A DNA stretch of 48,588 nucleotides from Pelagibacteraceae bacterium AG-426-I15 (GCA_003213135.1 QCNT01000004.1:76956-125543), one strand, 5' to 3'. Shown: positions 1-8,908, numbered from the stretch's first letter. Made by a program: numbers and translations. The notes: generated by a model from the sequence alone, not told the origin.

Positions 1-1997
1 TTATCATTCGAATTTTGTTTATCAACAATTATAGCCATTTTTTTTAAAACATTCATAACTTGATCCTTAGTACATATTTTATGATGTAACCAGTTTGCCA
101 TATGTTGTGAAGATATTCTTAGTGTAGCTCTATCTTCCATTAGTCCAACATTTTTTATATCAAGTACTTTTGAACAACCAACCCCTTGATCAATCCATCT
201 CACTACATAACCCAAAATTCCTTGAGCATTATTTTCTAGCTCTTTATTTATGTCATCAATTGACCAGTTCGGTCTATCAGCTTTTGGAATTTCTAAAATA
301 TTATTAATTTTTGCTTTTTCCCTCGAAGTTATTTCAGACTGTTTTTTAAAAACATCAACTTTATGATAATGCGTTGCATGAAGAGTTGCTGCTGTAGGTG
401 ATGGTACCCAAGCACAATTAGCTCCTGATTTTGGGTGTCCAATTTTTTGTTGCATCATATCTGCCATCTTGTCTGGCATTGCCCACATACCCTTTCCTAT
501 TTGAGCTTTCCCAGAGAAGCCACAAGCTAAACCAATATCAACATTCCAATTTTCATAAGTGTTTAGCCAGGTAGATTTTTTCATATCTCCTTTGAAAATC
601 ATTGGACCCGCTTCGAATGAAGTATGCATCTCGTCTCCAGTTCTATCTAGAAATCCAGTGTTAATAAAAACCACTCTATTTTTAACTTTTCTAATACATT
701 CTTTAAGATTAACAGTTGTTCTTCTTTCTTCATCCATGATCCCAACTTTAATAGAATATTTCTTTAAACCTAAAACTTTTTCAACTGTCTCAAAAATATC
801 ATTAGTAAAACCAACCTCATCAGGACCATGCATTTTTGGTTTAACAATATACATTGAGCTTTTTCTTGAATTTTTCTTGTTTTTAAAATCATGAATTGCA
901 CAAAGAGTTGATATAAATGCATCCATTATACCTTCAGGTATTTCAGTTCCATCATTTAGAGTTATTGATGGATTAGTCATTAGATGACCTACATTTCTAT
1001 TTAGCAATAACGCTCTTCCATGCAAAACTATTTTAGATCCATCTATGCTATTATAAACTCTATCAGCATTTAATTTTCTAATAAATTTTTTTCCATTTTT
1101 TTCAACTTCTGCTTTTAAGTCTCCTTTCATCAAACCAAGCCAATTCCTATAACATTTAACTTTATCCTTAGAGTCCACCGCAGCAACTGAGTCCTCATTA
1201 TCAATAATTGTAGAAATTGCAGACTCTATGAAAACATTTGAAATATTTGCTTTATCGCTTTTACCCGCACTGCTATTTGGATCTATTATAATATCAATAT
1301 GTAAATTATTATTTTTTAGTAAAATTGAATTTGGATTTTCTTTATTACCAGTGAAACCTACAAAAAAATTTTGATTTTTAAGTATATAATTTTTGTCCTT
1401 AATTAAAAAACCTAATTGACTCTCATTTATTTTAATTTTCGAAATTTCTTTCCAACTACCCTTATTGATCGGAAAAATCTCATCTAAAAATTCTCTAACA
1501 TAACTTATTACTTTTTTTCCTCTTTCTTCATCGTAAACTTTTCCTATCTCTCCGGGAATTACATCAGTTCCATAAACTGCATCATACAAACTGCCCCAAC
1601 GAGCATTCGCAGCATTCAAAGCATATCTTGCATTATCCACTGGGACAACTAGTTGCGGGCCTGCAATTGATGAAATTTCCTCATCCACATCAGATGTCTC
1701 TATTTTAAAATCTCCACGATCATCTGCAATATACCCAATAGATTTTAAAAAATTAAAATATTCATCCTTATTAAAGTTAGACCCTTTTCTTGAAAGATGC
1801 CATTCATCGATCTTTTTTTGTATTTCATCTCTTTTTTTAAGCAATATTTTATTGATAGGTGCCAATTTATGAACAGCATCATCAAGATCTTTCCAAAATT
1901 TATCTATATCTATGTTTGTTCCAGGTATCGCTTCTTTATTCACAAATTCAACTAGATCTTGGCTTACCTGCAAATTATTAATAGGAACTTTTTTCAT
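1..1997 (-). CDS. glcB: Malate synthase G (3' end cut by window edge)
   Basis: Condenses glyoxylate with acetyl-CoA to malate in the cytoplasm (glyoxylate shunt, glycolate use). The reverse strand reads open for 665 codons from the ATG at 1997 to the window edge. The family is about 720 residues long, so roughly 55-60 C-terminal residues are missing. Visible conserved blocks are RNVGHLMTNP (331-343), GIMDEERRT (419-427), GFLDRTGDEMHTSFEAGPM (448-466), IGHPKSGANCAWVPSP (519-534) and EDRATLRISSQH (621-632). By alignment to the E. coli enzyme, R334, E423, D451 and D622 are the likely catalytic and metal residues. It diverges from accA across 89 bases. No glycine riboswitch precedes it, although SAR11 relatives are reported to carry one at this gene. 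Identity is very secure; only the C-terminus is unseen. Confidence 0.97.
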   Translation of the reverse strand, partial: MKKVPINNLQVSQDLVEFVNKEAIPGTNIDIDKFWKDLDDAVHKLAPINKILLKKRDEIQKKIDEWHLSRKGSNFNKDEYFNFLKSIGYIADDRGDFKIETSDVDEEISSIAGPQLVVPVDNARYALNAANARWGSLYDAVYGTDVIPGEIGKVYDEERGKKVISYVREFLDEIFPINKGSWKEISKIKINESQLGFLIKDKNYILKNQNFFVGFTGNKENPNSILLKNNNLHIDIIIDPNSSAGKSDKANISNVFIESAISTIIDNEDSVAAVDSKDKVKCYRNWLGLMKGDLKAEVEKNGKKFIRKLNADRVYNSIDGSKIVLHGRALLLNRNVGHLMTNPSITLNDGTEIPEGIMDAFISTLCAIHDFKNKKNSRKSSMYIVKPKMHGPDEVGFTNDIFETVEKVLGLKKYSIKVGIMDEERRTTVNLKECIRKVKNRVVFINTGFLDRTGDEMHTSFEAGPMIFKGDMKKSTWLNTYENWNVDIGLACGFSGKAQIGKGMWAMPDKMADMMQQKIGHPKSGANCAWVPSPTAATLHATHYHKVDVFKKQSEITSREKAKINNILEIPKADRPNWSIDDINKELENNAQGILGYVVRWIDQGVGCSKVLDIKNVGLMEDRATLRISSQHMANWLHHKICTKDQVMNVLKKMAIIVDKQNSND

Positions 1998-2033
1998 CAA
2001 ATAATAATAGCCAAATATCAAGTAATTTGACAA
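1998..2033 (-). promoter_or_regulatory. Candidate glcB promoter, apparently leaderless
   Basis: On the reverse strand TTGTCA (2033-2028), an 18-base spacer and TATTAT (2009-2004) are followed by only six bases before the glcB ATG. A start site 6-7 bases after the -10 box would fall on the start codon itself. No Shine-Dalgarno sequence is visible. This is inferred from pattern only. Confidence 0.45.
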
Positions 2034-2049
2034 CAATTTATTGACACAT

Positions 2050-2086
2050 TTGAAATTTATTAAAATTCTTAATAATATAATTAATT
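2050..2086 (+). promoter_or_regulatory. Candidate accA promoter, apparently leaderless
   Basis: TTGAAA (2050-2055), a 17-base spacer and TAATAT (2073-2078) precede the accA ATG at 2087 by eight bases, so transcription would begin at or just before the start codon. Two further TTGACA boxes (2027-2032 and 2041-2046) lie upstream; the first overlaps the glcB -35 box on the other strand. No Shine-Dalgarno sequence is seen. Inferred from pattern only. Confidence 0.4.
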
Positions 2087-3181
2087 ATGAGAAATTATTT
2101 AGATTTTGAGAAAGAAATCAAATATCTCGAAGAAAATCTGGACGCATCAAAAAATCCCTTCGACAAAGATGGAATATCTGAAGTAAACACAGATAAAATT
2201 AAAAAAATTCAAGATGAAATAAATGAAAAACTGAATGGAATTTATTCAAATCTAAATAGTTGGCAGAAAACACTTGTTGCTAGACACGAGGATAGGCCAA
2301 GAGCAAATTTCTATTTAAAAAAAATAGTTTCTGATTTTACTCAACTTTCTGGAGACAGACTTTTTGGCGAAGACAAATCAATTATTGCAGGATTAGGTTT
2401 TATAGAAGATAAATCTGTGATGATACTAGCCCAAGAAAAAGGAGAAGATTTAAATTCAAGGCTAGATAGAAACTTTGGAATGATGAAACCAGAGGGATAT
2501 AGAAAATGCATAAGACTTATGAAGCTTGCTGACAGATTTAAAATTCCCGTAATATCTTTCATTGATACTCCCGGAGCTTATCCAGGTATAGGAGCAGAGC
2601 AGAGAGGACAAGCTGGCGCGATAGCCAGTTCAATAGAGTGCTGCATGTCATTAAAAGTTCCAAATATTTCAATTATAGTTGGAGAAGGAGGGTCAGGAGG
2701 TGCGATCGCATTAGCCTCTTCCAATAAAGTTATTATGTTAGAACATTCAATTTACTCAGTGATATCTCCCGAGGGATGCGCCTCAATATTATGGAGAGAT
2801 CCTAGTAAATCTTTACAAGCAGCGGAAGCAATGAAGCTCACTGCCCAAGAATTAATGAAATTGGGTATTGTTGACGAAGTAATTAAAGAGCCATTAGGAG
2901 GAGCCCACAGAGATAATGAAAGAATGGCAGAGGAAGTTAAAAAATCAATTTTAAATAATTTAAAAAGTTTTCAAAATTTAAGCGGAGAAGAAATTTATAA
3001 TGAGAGAAAAACGAAATTTCTTAAAATTGGAAGAGACCAAGGTTTCAAAACCCCTTCTCAATCAAAAAATTTAGGCCTGAGATTTAGAGAAACAAGCTTA
3101 TTTACGATTCTGAAAGACAAAAAAGCTATACTGTTTGGAGCTATAATTTTTATGGTTTTAGCTATTTTTTTAATGTTTTAA
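2087..3181 (+). CDS. accA: Acetyl-CoA carboxylase carboxyltransferase alpha subunit with C-terminal membrane segment
   Basis: With AccD it transfers the carboxyl group from biotin-BCCP to acetyl-CoA, the first step of fatty acid synthesis. The family core is clear: RPRANFYLKKI near residue 72, DRNFGMMKPEGYRK (127-140), DTPGAYPGIGAEQRGQ, the oxyanion-hole glycine stretch GEGGSGGAIALAS and ISPEGCASILWRD. Typical AccA proteins are about 315-325 residues; this one has 364. The extra C-terminal tail ends in about 18 purely hydrophobic residues (347-364, starting AILFGAIIF), preceded by the charged KDKK, which looks like a tail anchor. The tail is in frame before a TAA stop and a terminator hairpin, so it is not a read-through artefact of an unclosed frame. 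Monocistronic by layout. Confidence 0.95.
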   Translation: MRNYLDFEKEIKYLEENLDASKNPFDKDGISEVNTDKIKKIQDEINEKLNGIYSNLNSWQKTLVARHEDRPRANFYLKKIVSDFTQLSGDRLFGEDKSIIAGLGFIEDKSVMILAQEKGEDLNSRLDRNFGMMKPEGYRKCIRLMKLADRFKIPVISFIDTPGAYPGIGAEQRGQAGAIASSIECCMSLKVPNISIIVGEGGSGGAIALASSNKVIMLEHSIYSVISPEGCASILWRDPSKSLQAAEAMKLTAQELMKLGIVDEVIKEPLGGAHRDNERMAEEVKKSILNNLKSFQNLSGEEIYNERKTKFLKIGRDQGFKTPSQSKNLGLRFRETSLFTILKDKKAILFGAIIFMVLAIFLMF

Positions 3182-3212
3182 TGTAACAGTTAGGTTTTTT
3201 GTTACAATTTTT
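3182..3212 (+). terminator. Rho-independent terminator after accA
   Basis: A 7-bp perfect stem, TGTAACA (3182-3188) with TGTTACA (3200-3206), has an 11-base loop and is followed by ATTTTT. It begins directly after the accA stop codon. Confidence 0.6.
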
Positions 3213-3270
3213 CCTTTAAAAGTTCATCATTAGCTTGACAATCTATACATAAAACTATTTAAAGAGCAAA

Positions 3271-3287
3271 TTAGTGAATTTCACTAA
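3271..3287. promoter_or_regulatory. 17-bp palindrome in the cold-shock gene leader
   Basis: TTAGTGAA (3271-3278) and TTCACTAA (3280-3287) form a perfect 8-bp inverted repeat around a single base, ending 28 bases before the csp ATG. A TTGACA box lies upstream at 3235-3240 with a weak TATTTA at 3256-3261. The palindrome could be a protein operator or, in RNA, a 5' UTR hairpin with a 3-base loop. Its function is unknown. Confidence 0.5.
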
Positions 3288-3315
3288 TATTAAGTAAACT
3301 AAGTAAGGAAGAAAA

Positions 3316-3522
3316 ATGAGTCTAAAAGGTAAAGTAAAATGGTTCAATGGAACTAAAGGATATGGTTTTATTGAAAGAGAAGATAAGGAAAAAGACGTTT
3401 TCGTTCATTCTTCAGCAGTAAGAGCAGCCGGTTTAAAATATTTAAACGAAGGCGATGAGATTACTTTTGATGTGGAAGATGGAGAAAAAGGACTTGCCGC
3501 GGTAAATCTGAAAAAATCTTAA
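3316..3522 (+). CDS. Cold-shock protein (CspA family)
   Basis: A 68-residue single cold-shock domain that binds single-stranded RNA and DNA, probably as an RNA chaperone. The N-terminal [17 protein letters not shown] block contains RNP1 (KGYGFIE, 14-20), and DVFVHSSA (27-34) is RNP2. It has the usual full length for the family. The start is supported by a purine-rich AGGAAG 5-10 bases upstream. It stands alone, with a 134-base leader containing a palindrome and a 240-base downstream spacer with hairpins. A long leader is common for cold-shock genes, where it can control translation by temperature; that is inference here. Csp paralogues are too alike to assign a specific letter. Confidence 0.95.
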   Translation: MSLKGKVKWFNGTKGYGFIEREDKEKDVFVHSSAVRAAGLKYLNEGDEITFDVEDGEKGLAAVNLKKS

Positions 3523-3546
3523 ATCTTATTTCCAGCACAAATGATA

Positions 3547-3588
3547 ATTGGGGCATTGGTTACCTAAGATTTAGGTCTATGTCCCAAT
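3547..3588 (+). ncRNA. Two-tier hairpin after the cold-shock gene (candidate structured RNA)
   Basis: ATTGGGGCAT (3547-3556) pairs with ATGTCCCAAT (3579-3588) over 10 bp with one G-U. Inside it ACCTAA (3562-3567) pairs with TTAGGT (3571-3576) around the 3-base loop GAT. No T-run follows, so it does not look like an ordinary terminator. It may be a 3' UTR structure of csp or part of a small RNA. It matches no RNA family I recognise. Confidence 0.4.
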
Positions 3589-3668
3589 AATCAAAGCTTG
3601 AAATTAATATTTAATTTGTTAAAAGTTAATAAATGTTGGAAAGAAAAAACATATTTATATCTATCAAA

Positions 3669-3704
3669 CACTCTCACAGAGTGCACGCTAGGCTATTGCT
3701 TAGC
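3669..3704 (+). ncRNA. Tandem hairpins upstream of tRNA-His (candidate structured RNA)
   Basis: CACTCT (3669-3674) pairs with AGAGTG (3678-3683) around a 3-base loop. Three bases later GCTAGGC (3687-3693) pairs with GCTTAGC (3698-3704), with one G-U, around a TATT loop. This GC-richer island sits in otherwise AT-only spacer. No T-run follows. The rest of the 3523-3762 spacer shows nothing else I can name. Family unknown. Confidence 0.35.
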
Positions 3705-3762
3705 TAAATCACTACATATTTAAAATTCAAATTTATAAACAATTAATATAAAAAGGAGTTAT

Positions 3763-3839
3763 GCAGCAGTAGCTCAGTTGGTTAGAGCACTAGTTTGTGG
3801 AACTAGGGGTCGGTGGTTCGAATCCACCCTGCTGTACCA
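3763..3839 (+). tRNA. tRNA-His (GTG anticodon)
   Basis: A full cloverleaf: acceptor GCAGCAG/CTGCTGT, D-arm GCTC...GAGC, anticodon stem CTAGT/ACTAG with loop TTGTGGA (anticodon GTG at 3797-3799), T-arm GGTGG/CCACC with TTCGAAT, discriminator A and an encoded CCA (3837-3839). The first pair is G1-U72. The base before G1 is T, so the G-1 that marks most tRNA-His is not encoded, as known for a clade of alphaproteobacteria. hisS starts only four bases downstream, so the two are probably co-transcribed. Confidence 0.97.
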
Positions 3840-3843
3840 GAAA

Positions 3844-5178
3844 ATGTTAAAAGATAAAAAAACAAAACCTTCTAAGGAATTACCTTTAGGTTTTGTAGAT
3901 AGAGAAGAAAAGGAACTATTAATCCGTGATTTTGTAATTTCTAATATTAAAGAAGTTATGATTAAGTACGGTTTTCAATATCTCGAAACACCAAGCTTCG
4001 AGTATACGGATAGTATTGGAAAGTTTTTGCCTGACAAAGAAAGACCTGACGCTGGAGTATTTTCTTTTAAAGATGAAAACAAATGGTTATCTCTTCGGTA
4101 CGATCTTACCGCCCCATTAGCAAGATATGTTGCAAAAAACTATCTTGAAATTCCCAAACCTTTCAAGCGTTACCAATTAGGTTCGGTCTGGAGAAATGAA
4201 AAGCCGGGTCCTGGAAGATTTAGGGAATTTTTACAATTTGATGCTGACTACGTAGGAACTAAAAATTTACAAGCAGACGCAGAGCTTTGCGTGTTAATTT
4301 CTGAGATATTAGAAAAGTGTGGTTTAGATAAAAAGGATTATACTGTAAAAATTTCTTCTAGAAAACTGACAGATAAATTATTTAAAAAGTTGAAAATTAC
4401 ATCAAGGGATCAAATTTCAACTACGCTGCGAGCCCTAGATAAAATTGACAGACTTGGTTGGAAGGAAGCAAAAAAACTTCTTGGAAAAGGGCGAAAAGAC
4501 AAATCAGGAGATTATACAAAGGGAGCAAACCTTAGTGATGACCAAATTAAAAAAATCGAAACAACCTTGAAGGCTAAAACTTCTGATAGCGAAGACATTA
4601 TAGAAATTATAAAAACCTTTGAGGCTTATAATTTTAAAAATTATAAATTTGATCCATCAGTTATAAGAGGTTTGGAATATTATACCGGACCTATTTTCGA
4701 GGTAAATTTAAATTTTGAAGTAAAAAATTTAAAAGGGCAGACTATTCAATTTGGATCAATAGGAGGAGGAGGGAGGTATGATAATCTTGTTAGTAACTTT
4801 GGAAATTTAGATTGTCCCGCAACCGGAATATCAATTGGTCTAGATAGACTTGTATTTGCTTTGATGCAGAAAAAAGATTTTAAAATAAAGTCTACACGAC
4901 CTGTCATCATATGTGTTTTCGATAAAGATAAAATTAAGGAATATATAGATATACTAAATAAACTTAGAGCCTCGAATATCAGTTCAGAGATTTATCCAGG
5001 AGAGGGCAAGCTAAAAAAACAAATGGAATATGCAAACAAGTTGGGATCCCCAGCTGTTATTTTGTACGGTGACAACGAAATAAAATCAGGAAAAGCGACT
5101 TTAAAAAATTTAGAAAGCGGAAATGAGAGTTCAGTTAAAATTGAGGAACTAGTAGATGAAATCAAAAAATTACTCTGA
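3844..5178 (+). CDS. hisS: Histidyl-tRNA synthetase
   Basis: Charges tRNA-His with histidine; class II synthetase, 444 residues. Visible are SLRYDLTAPLARY (83-95), motif 2 RYQLGSVWRNEKPGPGRFRE (109-128), QFDAD, the histidine-binding RGLEYYTGPIFEV and motif 3-like ATGISIGLDRLV. The motif 2 loop reads KPGPGR where the E. coli type has a Gln that contacts G-1, which fits the G-1-less tRNA next door. A longer open frame runs back through the tRNA gene, so I use the ATG at 3844. That leaves only GAAA between the tRNA CCA and the start codon, no room for a Shine-Dalgarno site, and predicts a near-leaderless mRNA once the tRNA is cut out. The 3' end overlaps hisZ by 23 bases. Confidence 0.97.
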   Translation: MLKDKKTKPSKELPLGFVDREEKELLIRDFVISNIKEVMIKYGFQYLETPSFEYTDSIGKFLPDKERPDAGVFSFKDENKWLSLRYDLTAPLARYVAKNYLEIPKPFKRYQLGSVWRNEKPGPGRFREFLQFDADYVGTKNLQADAELCVLISEILEKCGLDKKDYTVKISSRKLTDKLFKKLKITSRDQISTTLRALDKIDRLGWKEAKKLLGKGRKDKSGDYTKGANLSDDQIKKIETTLKAKTSDSEDIIEIIKTFEAYNFKNYKFDPSVIRGLEYYTGPIFEVNLNFEVKNLKGQTIQFGSIGGGGRYDNLVSNFGNLDCPATGISIGLDRLVFALMQKKDFKIKSTRPVIICVFDKDKIKEYIDILNKLRASNISSEIYPGEGKLKKQMEYANKLGSPAVILYGDNEIKSGKATLKNLESGNESSVKIEELVDEIKKLL

Positions 5179-6205
5179 AAATATAATAAAGGTATTTAAG
5201 AAAGATGGTTTTGTTTTATCAGAACCAGATGTACTTTTAGATTCAGATTATATTATTGAAAGATCTGGCGAGAATTTTAGGAAGATAATGCTTACTTTTG
5301 AGGATGATACTGGGAAAAGCATGTGTTTAAGACCAGATTTGACAGTTGCTTCTTGCATTAAATATTTAAAAGATAACTCTAAAGCAAATTCAAAAATATA
5401 TTATTCAGGTCAAGCTTATAGAAGATCAAAAAGTTTAAACAAAGTTATTAATTATCAATTAGGTTTAGAGATTTTTGGTTCTAAAAATAAATCCATCGAC
5501 GATTTAAAAGTTTTAAAAACAATAACTAATTCGATTAATAAAATAAAAATTAAAAATATATCGATTAAAGTTGGGGATGTAAGTTTATTCAAGCAGTTAA
5601 TCGAGTCTTTAAAAATACCAGAAAGATGGAGAATGAGATTAAAAAGACACTTTTGGCGGCCGCAATATTTTGAAGATTTGCTTAATAGACTTGAAACAAA
5701 TTCTGACGTTGATCCTTCTACAGTTGAATTAGATAAGAAAAAGTTTTTTGAAATGAAGAATATTGATCAAAATAAAGAAGTTGCAAACCGAAAAGTTTCA
5801 GAAATCATTTCTAGATTTGATAGAAAAATTAAAGATCCAAGATCATTTAAAGAAAATAAAAAAACAGTAAAAATTATTAAAGATTTTTTAAAAATTAATT
5901 GTCCGTTAGATAAATTAGAAAAAACGTTAAATAATTTTATTAATAAAAATCAATTAAGTAAAAGTGTTTTTAAAGATCTATCAAGTTTGAAAAATTTATC
6001 AAAGTTAAATTCTAAAATTACTTTTTCCACGAATTTTGGTAGAGATATCGAGTACTATTCTGGAGTAGTATTTGAGATATATAATTCTTCAAAAAAAGAG
6101 ATAGCAAGAGGTGGAAGATATGATGGTTTATTGAAGAGTCTTGGATCTAAGAAAAATATTTCAGCGGTAGGTGCTGCAATTAATTTAAATAATTTAAAGA
6201 CATGA
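5156..6205 (+). CDS. hisZ: ATP phosphoribosyltransferase regulatory subunit (HisS paralogue)
   Basis: HisZ is a catalytically dead HisRS-like protein that forms a hetero-octamer with short HisG and confers histidine feedback. At 349 residues it is shorter than HisS. It keeps the class II fold marks LRPDLTVASC (58-67), YYSGQAYRR (82-90), a final RDIEYYSGVVFEIY and RGGRYDGLL, and it lacks the C-terminal anticodon-binding domain. The start lies inside hisS and the end overlaps hisG by 4 bases (ATGA), so all three are likely translated in a coupled way. The middle (residues 200-280) is Lys-rich and poorly conserved. Identity is supported by both sequence and position. Confidence 0.92.
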   Translation: MKSKNYSENIIKVFKKDGFVLSEPDVLLDSDYIIERSGENFRKIMLTFEDDTGKSMCLRPDLTVASCIKYLKDNSKANSKIYYSGQAYRRSKSLNKVINYQLGLEIFGSKNKSIDDLKVLKTITNSINKIKIKNISIKVGDVSLFKQLIESLKIPERWRMRLKRHFWRPQYFEDLLNRLETNSDVDPSTVELDKKKFFEMKNIDQNKEVANRKVSEIISRFDRKIKDPRSFKENKKTVKIIKDFLKINCPLDKLEKTLNNFINKNQLSKSVFKDLSSLKNLSKLNSKITFSTNFGRDIEYYSGVVFEIYNSSKKEIARGGRYDGLLKSLGSKKNISAVGAAINLNNLKT

Positions 6206-6879
6206 AAAATTTAATAACTATAGGTTTACCTAGCAAAGGCAGATTAAAAGAGGGCTCAATAAATTTTCTTGCTAGAAACAATTTAAAACTAACCTCAAAC
6301 GGAGGAGAGAGAAACTATTTTGCTGAGGTAAAAAATTTTCCCAATATTAAAATCATTTATTTACATGCAAAAGAAATTATTCAAAGAATCGGTGATGGCA
6401 CACTTGATCTAGGAATCTCAGGTTTGGACCTTTTAAACGAGTCGGCTTCAAATCTTAAACAAAAAATTGAAGTAAAGAAAAAATTAGATTTTGGTTCTGC
6501 CAATGTTGTGGTTGCTATTCCCAATGACTGGATTGATGTGCAAACTGTTGCTGATTTAGAGGAAGTATCTTTTGATTTTAGAGATAAAAAAAATACTAGA
6601 TTGAGAGTTGCAACAAAGTACCCAAATTTAACTAATAATTTTTTGGTTTCAAAAGGCGTTACTCAATACAAATTGGTTGCAAGTCTTGGAGCAACTGAAA
6701 CTTATCCTTTTATTGGATCTTCAGAAATTATTACAGATATAACTTCTACAGGAAAAACTTTGAAAGATAATAATTTAAGAATTTTAAAGGATGGTCTAAT
6801 TTTAAAATCTCAAGCTTGTATTTTTTATTCAAAAAAAAAGGCTGCAAAATTGCAGCCTTTTTTAAATTCTTTAAAGTGA
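6202..6879 (+). CDS. hisG: ATP phosphoribosyltransferase, short form catalytic subunit
   Basis: Joins ATP and PRPP to start histidine biosynthesis. At 225 residues it is the short (HisG_S) form, which needs HisZ; the gene sits directly after hisZ with a 4-base overlap. Motifs: LPSKGRLKE (9-17), GDGTLDLGISGLDLL (64-78) and the PRPP loop EIITDITSTGKTL (175-187). The last twelve codons contain a strong terminator-like hairpin, and only six bases separate its stop from the groEL stop on the other strand. Other his genes are not in the window. Confidence 0.95.
   Translation: MKNLITIGLPSKGRLKEGSINFLARNNLKLTSNGGERNYFAEVKNFPNIKIIYLHAKEIIQRIGDGTLDLGISGLDLLNESASNLKQKIEVKKKLDFGSANVVVAIPNDWIDVQTVADLEEVSFDFRDKKNTRLRVATKYPNLTNNFLVSKGVTQYKLVASLGATETYPFIGSSEIITDITSTGKTLKDNNLRILKDGLILKSQACIFYSKKKAAKLQPFLNSLK
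6831..6863. terminator. Bidirectional terminator inside the end of hisG
   Basis: Nine A (6831-6839), then GGCTGCA (6840-6846), loop AAAT, TGCAGCC (6851-6857) and six T (6858-6863). Either strand gives a GC-rich 7-bp stem followed by a U-run, so it can stop both hisG and groEL transcripts. It lies wholly within hisG coding sequence (codons for KKKAAKLQPF). Confidence 0.75.
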
Positions 6880-6885
6880 TTGGGA

Positions 6886-8538
<1,653 letters not shown>

Positions 8539-8556
8539 TTAGATCTCCTTTAAATT

Positions 8557-8850
8557 TTATTTACTTTTTGTAATACCCATAACGTCGGACTCTTTCATTA
8601 TACTGTATTCTTTACCGTCAATTTTAACTTCTGTTCCAGACCACTTTCCAAATAAAACGCGGTCACCGATTTTAACGTCCATTTTGATTATTTTTCCATC
8701 TTCAGTTTTAGCACCATTTCCAACCGCTACAACCTCGCCTTCCTGAGGCTTCTCTTTTGCTGTATCTGGTATAATTATACCGCCTTTAGTTTTTTCTTCA
8801 CTATCAAGGACTTTAATTAGAACTCTGTCGTGTAGTGGCCTAAATTTCAT
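8557..8850 (-). CDS. groES: Co-chaperonin GroES (10 kDa)
   Basis: Forms the seven-subunit lid of the GroEL chamber. At 97 residues it has the normal length. Motifs: [20 protein letters not shown] at the N-terminus, the mobile loop [17 protein letters not shown], and [24 protein letters not shown] good AGGAG Shine-Dalgarno site lies seven bases before the ATG. First gene of the groES-groEL operon. The upstream region has a heat-shock-like promoter and no CIRCE repeat. Confidence 0.99.
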   Translation of the reverse strand: MKFRPLHDRVLIKVLDSEEKTKGGIIIPDTAKEKPQEGEVVAVGNGAKTEDGKIIKMDVKIGDRVLFGKWSGTEVKIDGKEYSIMKESDVMGITKSK

Positions 8851-8878
8851 GAAAACTCCTATAATTTATAATAATGTG

Positions 8879-8908
8879 GAATATGGTATGTATTTAGAAT
8901 ATTGCAAG
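8879..8908 (-). promoter_or_regulatory. Candidate heat-shock (RpoH-type) promoter of groESL
   Basis: On the reverse strand CTTGCAA (8908-8902) is followed by about 15-16 bases and CCATATT (8886-8880), close to the alphaproteobacterial sigma-32 pattern (CTTG plus a CYTATNT-like -10). It lies 28 bases upstream of the groES ATG. No CIRCE inverted repeat (TTAGCACTC-N9-GAGTGCTAA) is present between 8851 and 8951. Assignment by pattern only. Confidence 0.45.

Noticed and set aside
559-894. Rightward 111-residue open frame
   Set aside because: It lies antisense within the well-conserved malate synthase G gene and resembles no protein family.
3523-3762. T-box, 6S RNA or SRP RNA in the spacer before tRNA-His
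   Set aside because: None of the conserved sequence blocks of these RNAs is present; only unassigned hairpins are seen.
3778-3843. N-terminal extension of hisS reading back through the tRNA gene
   Set aside because: The open frame is the tRNA-His sequence read as protein. The conserved HisRS N-terminus begins after the ATG at 3844.
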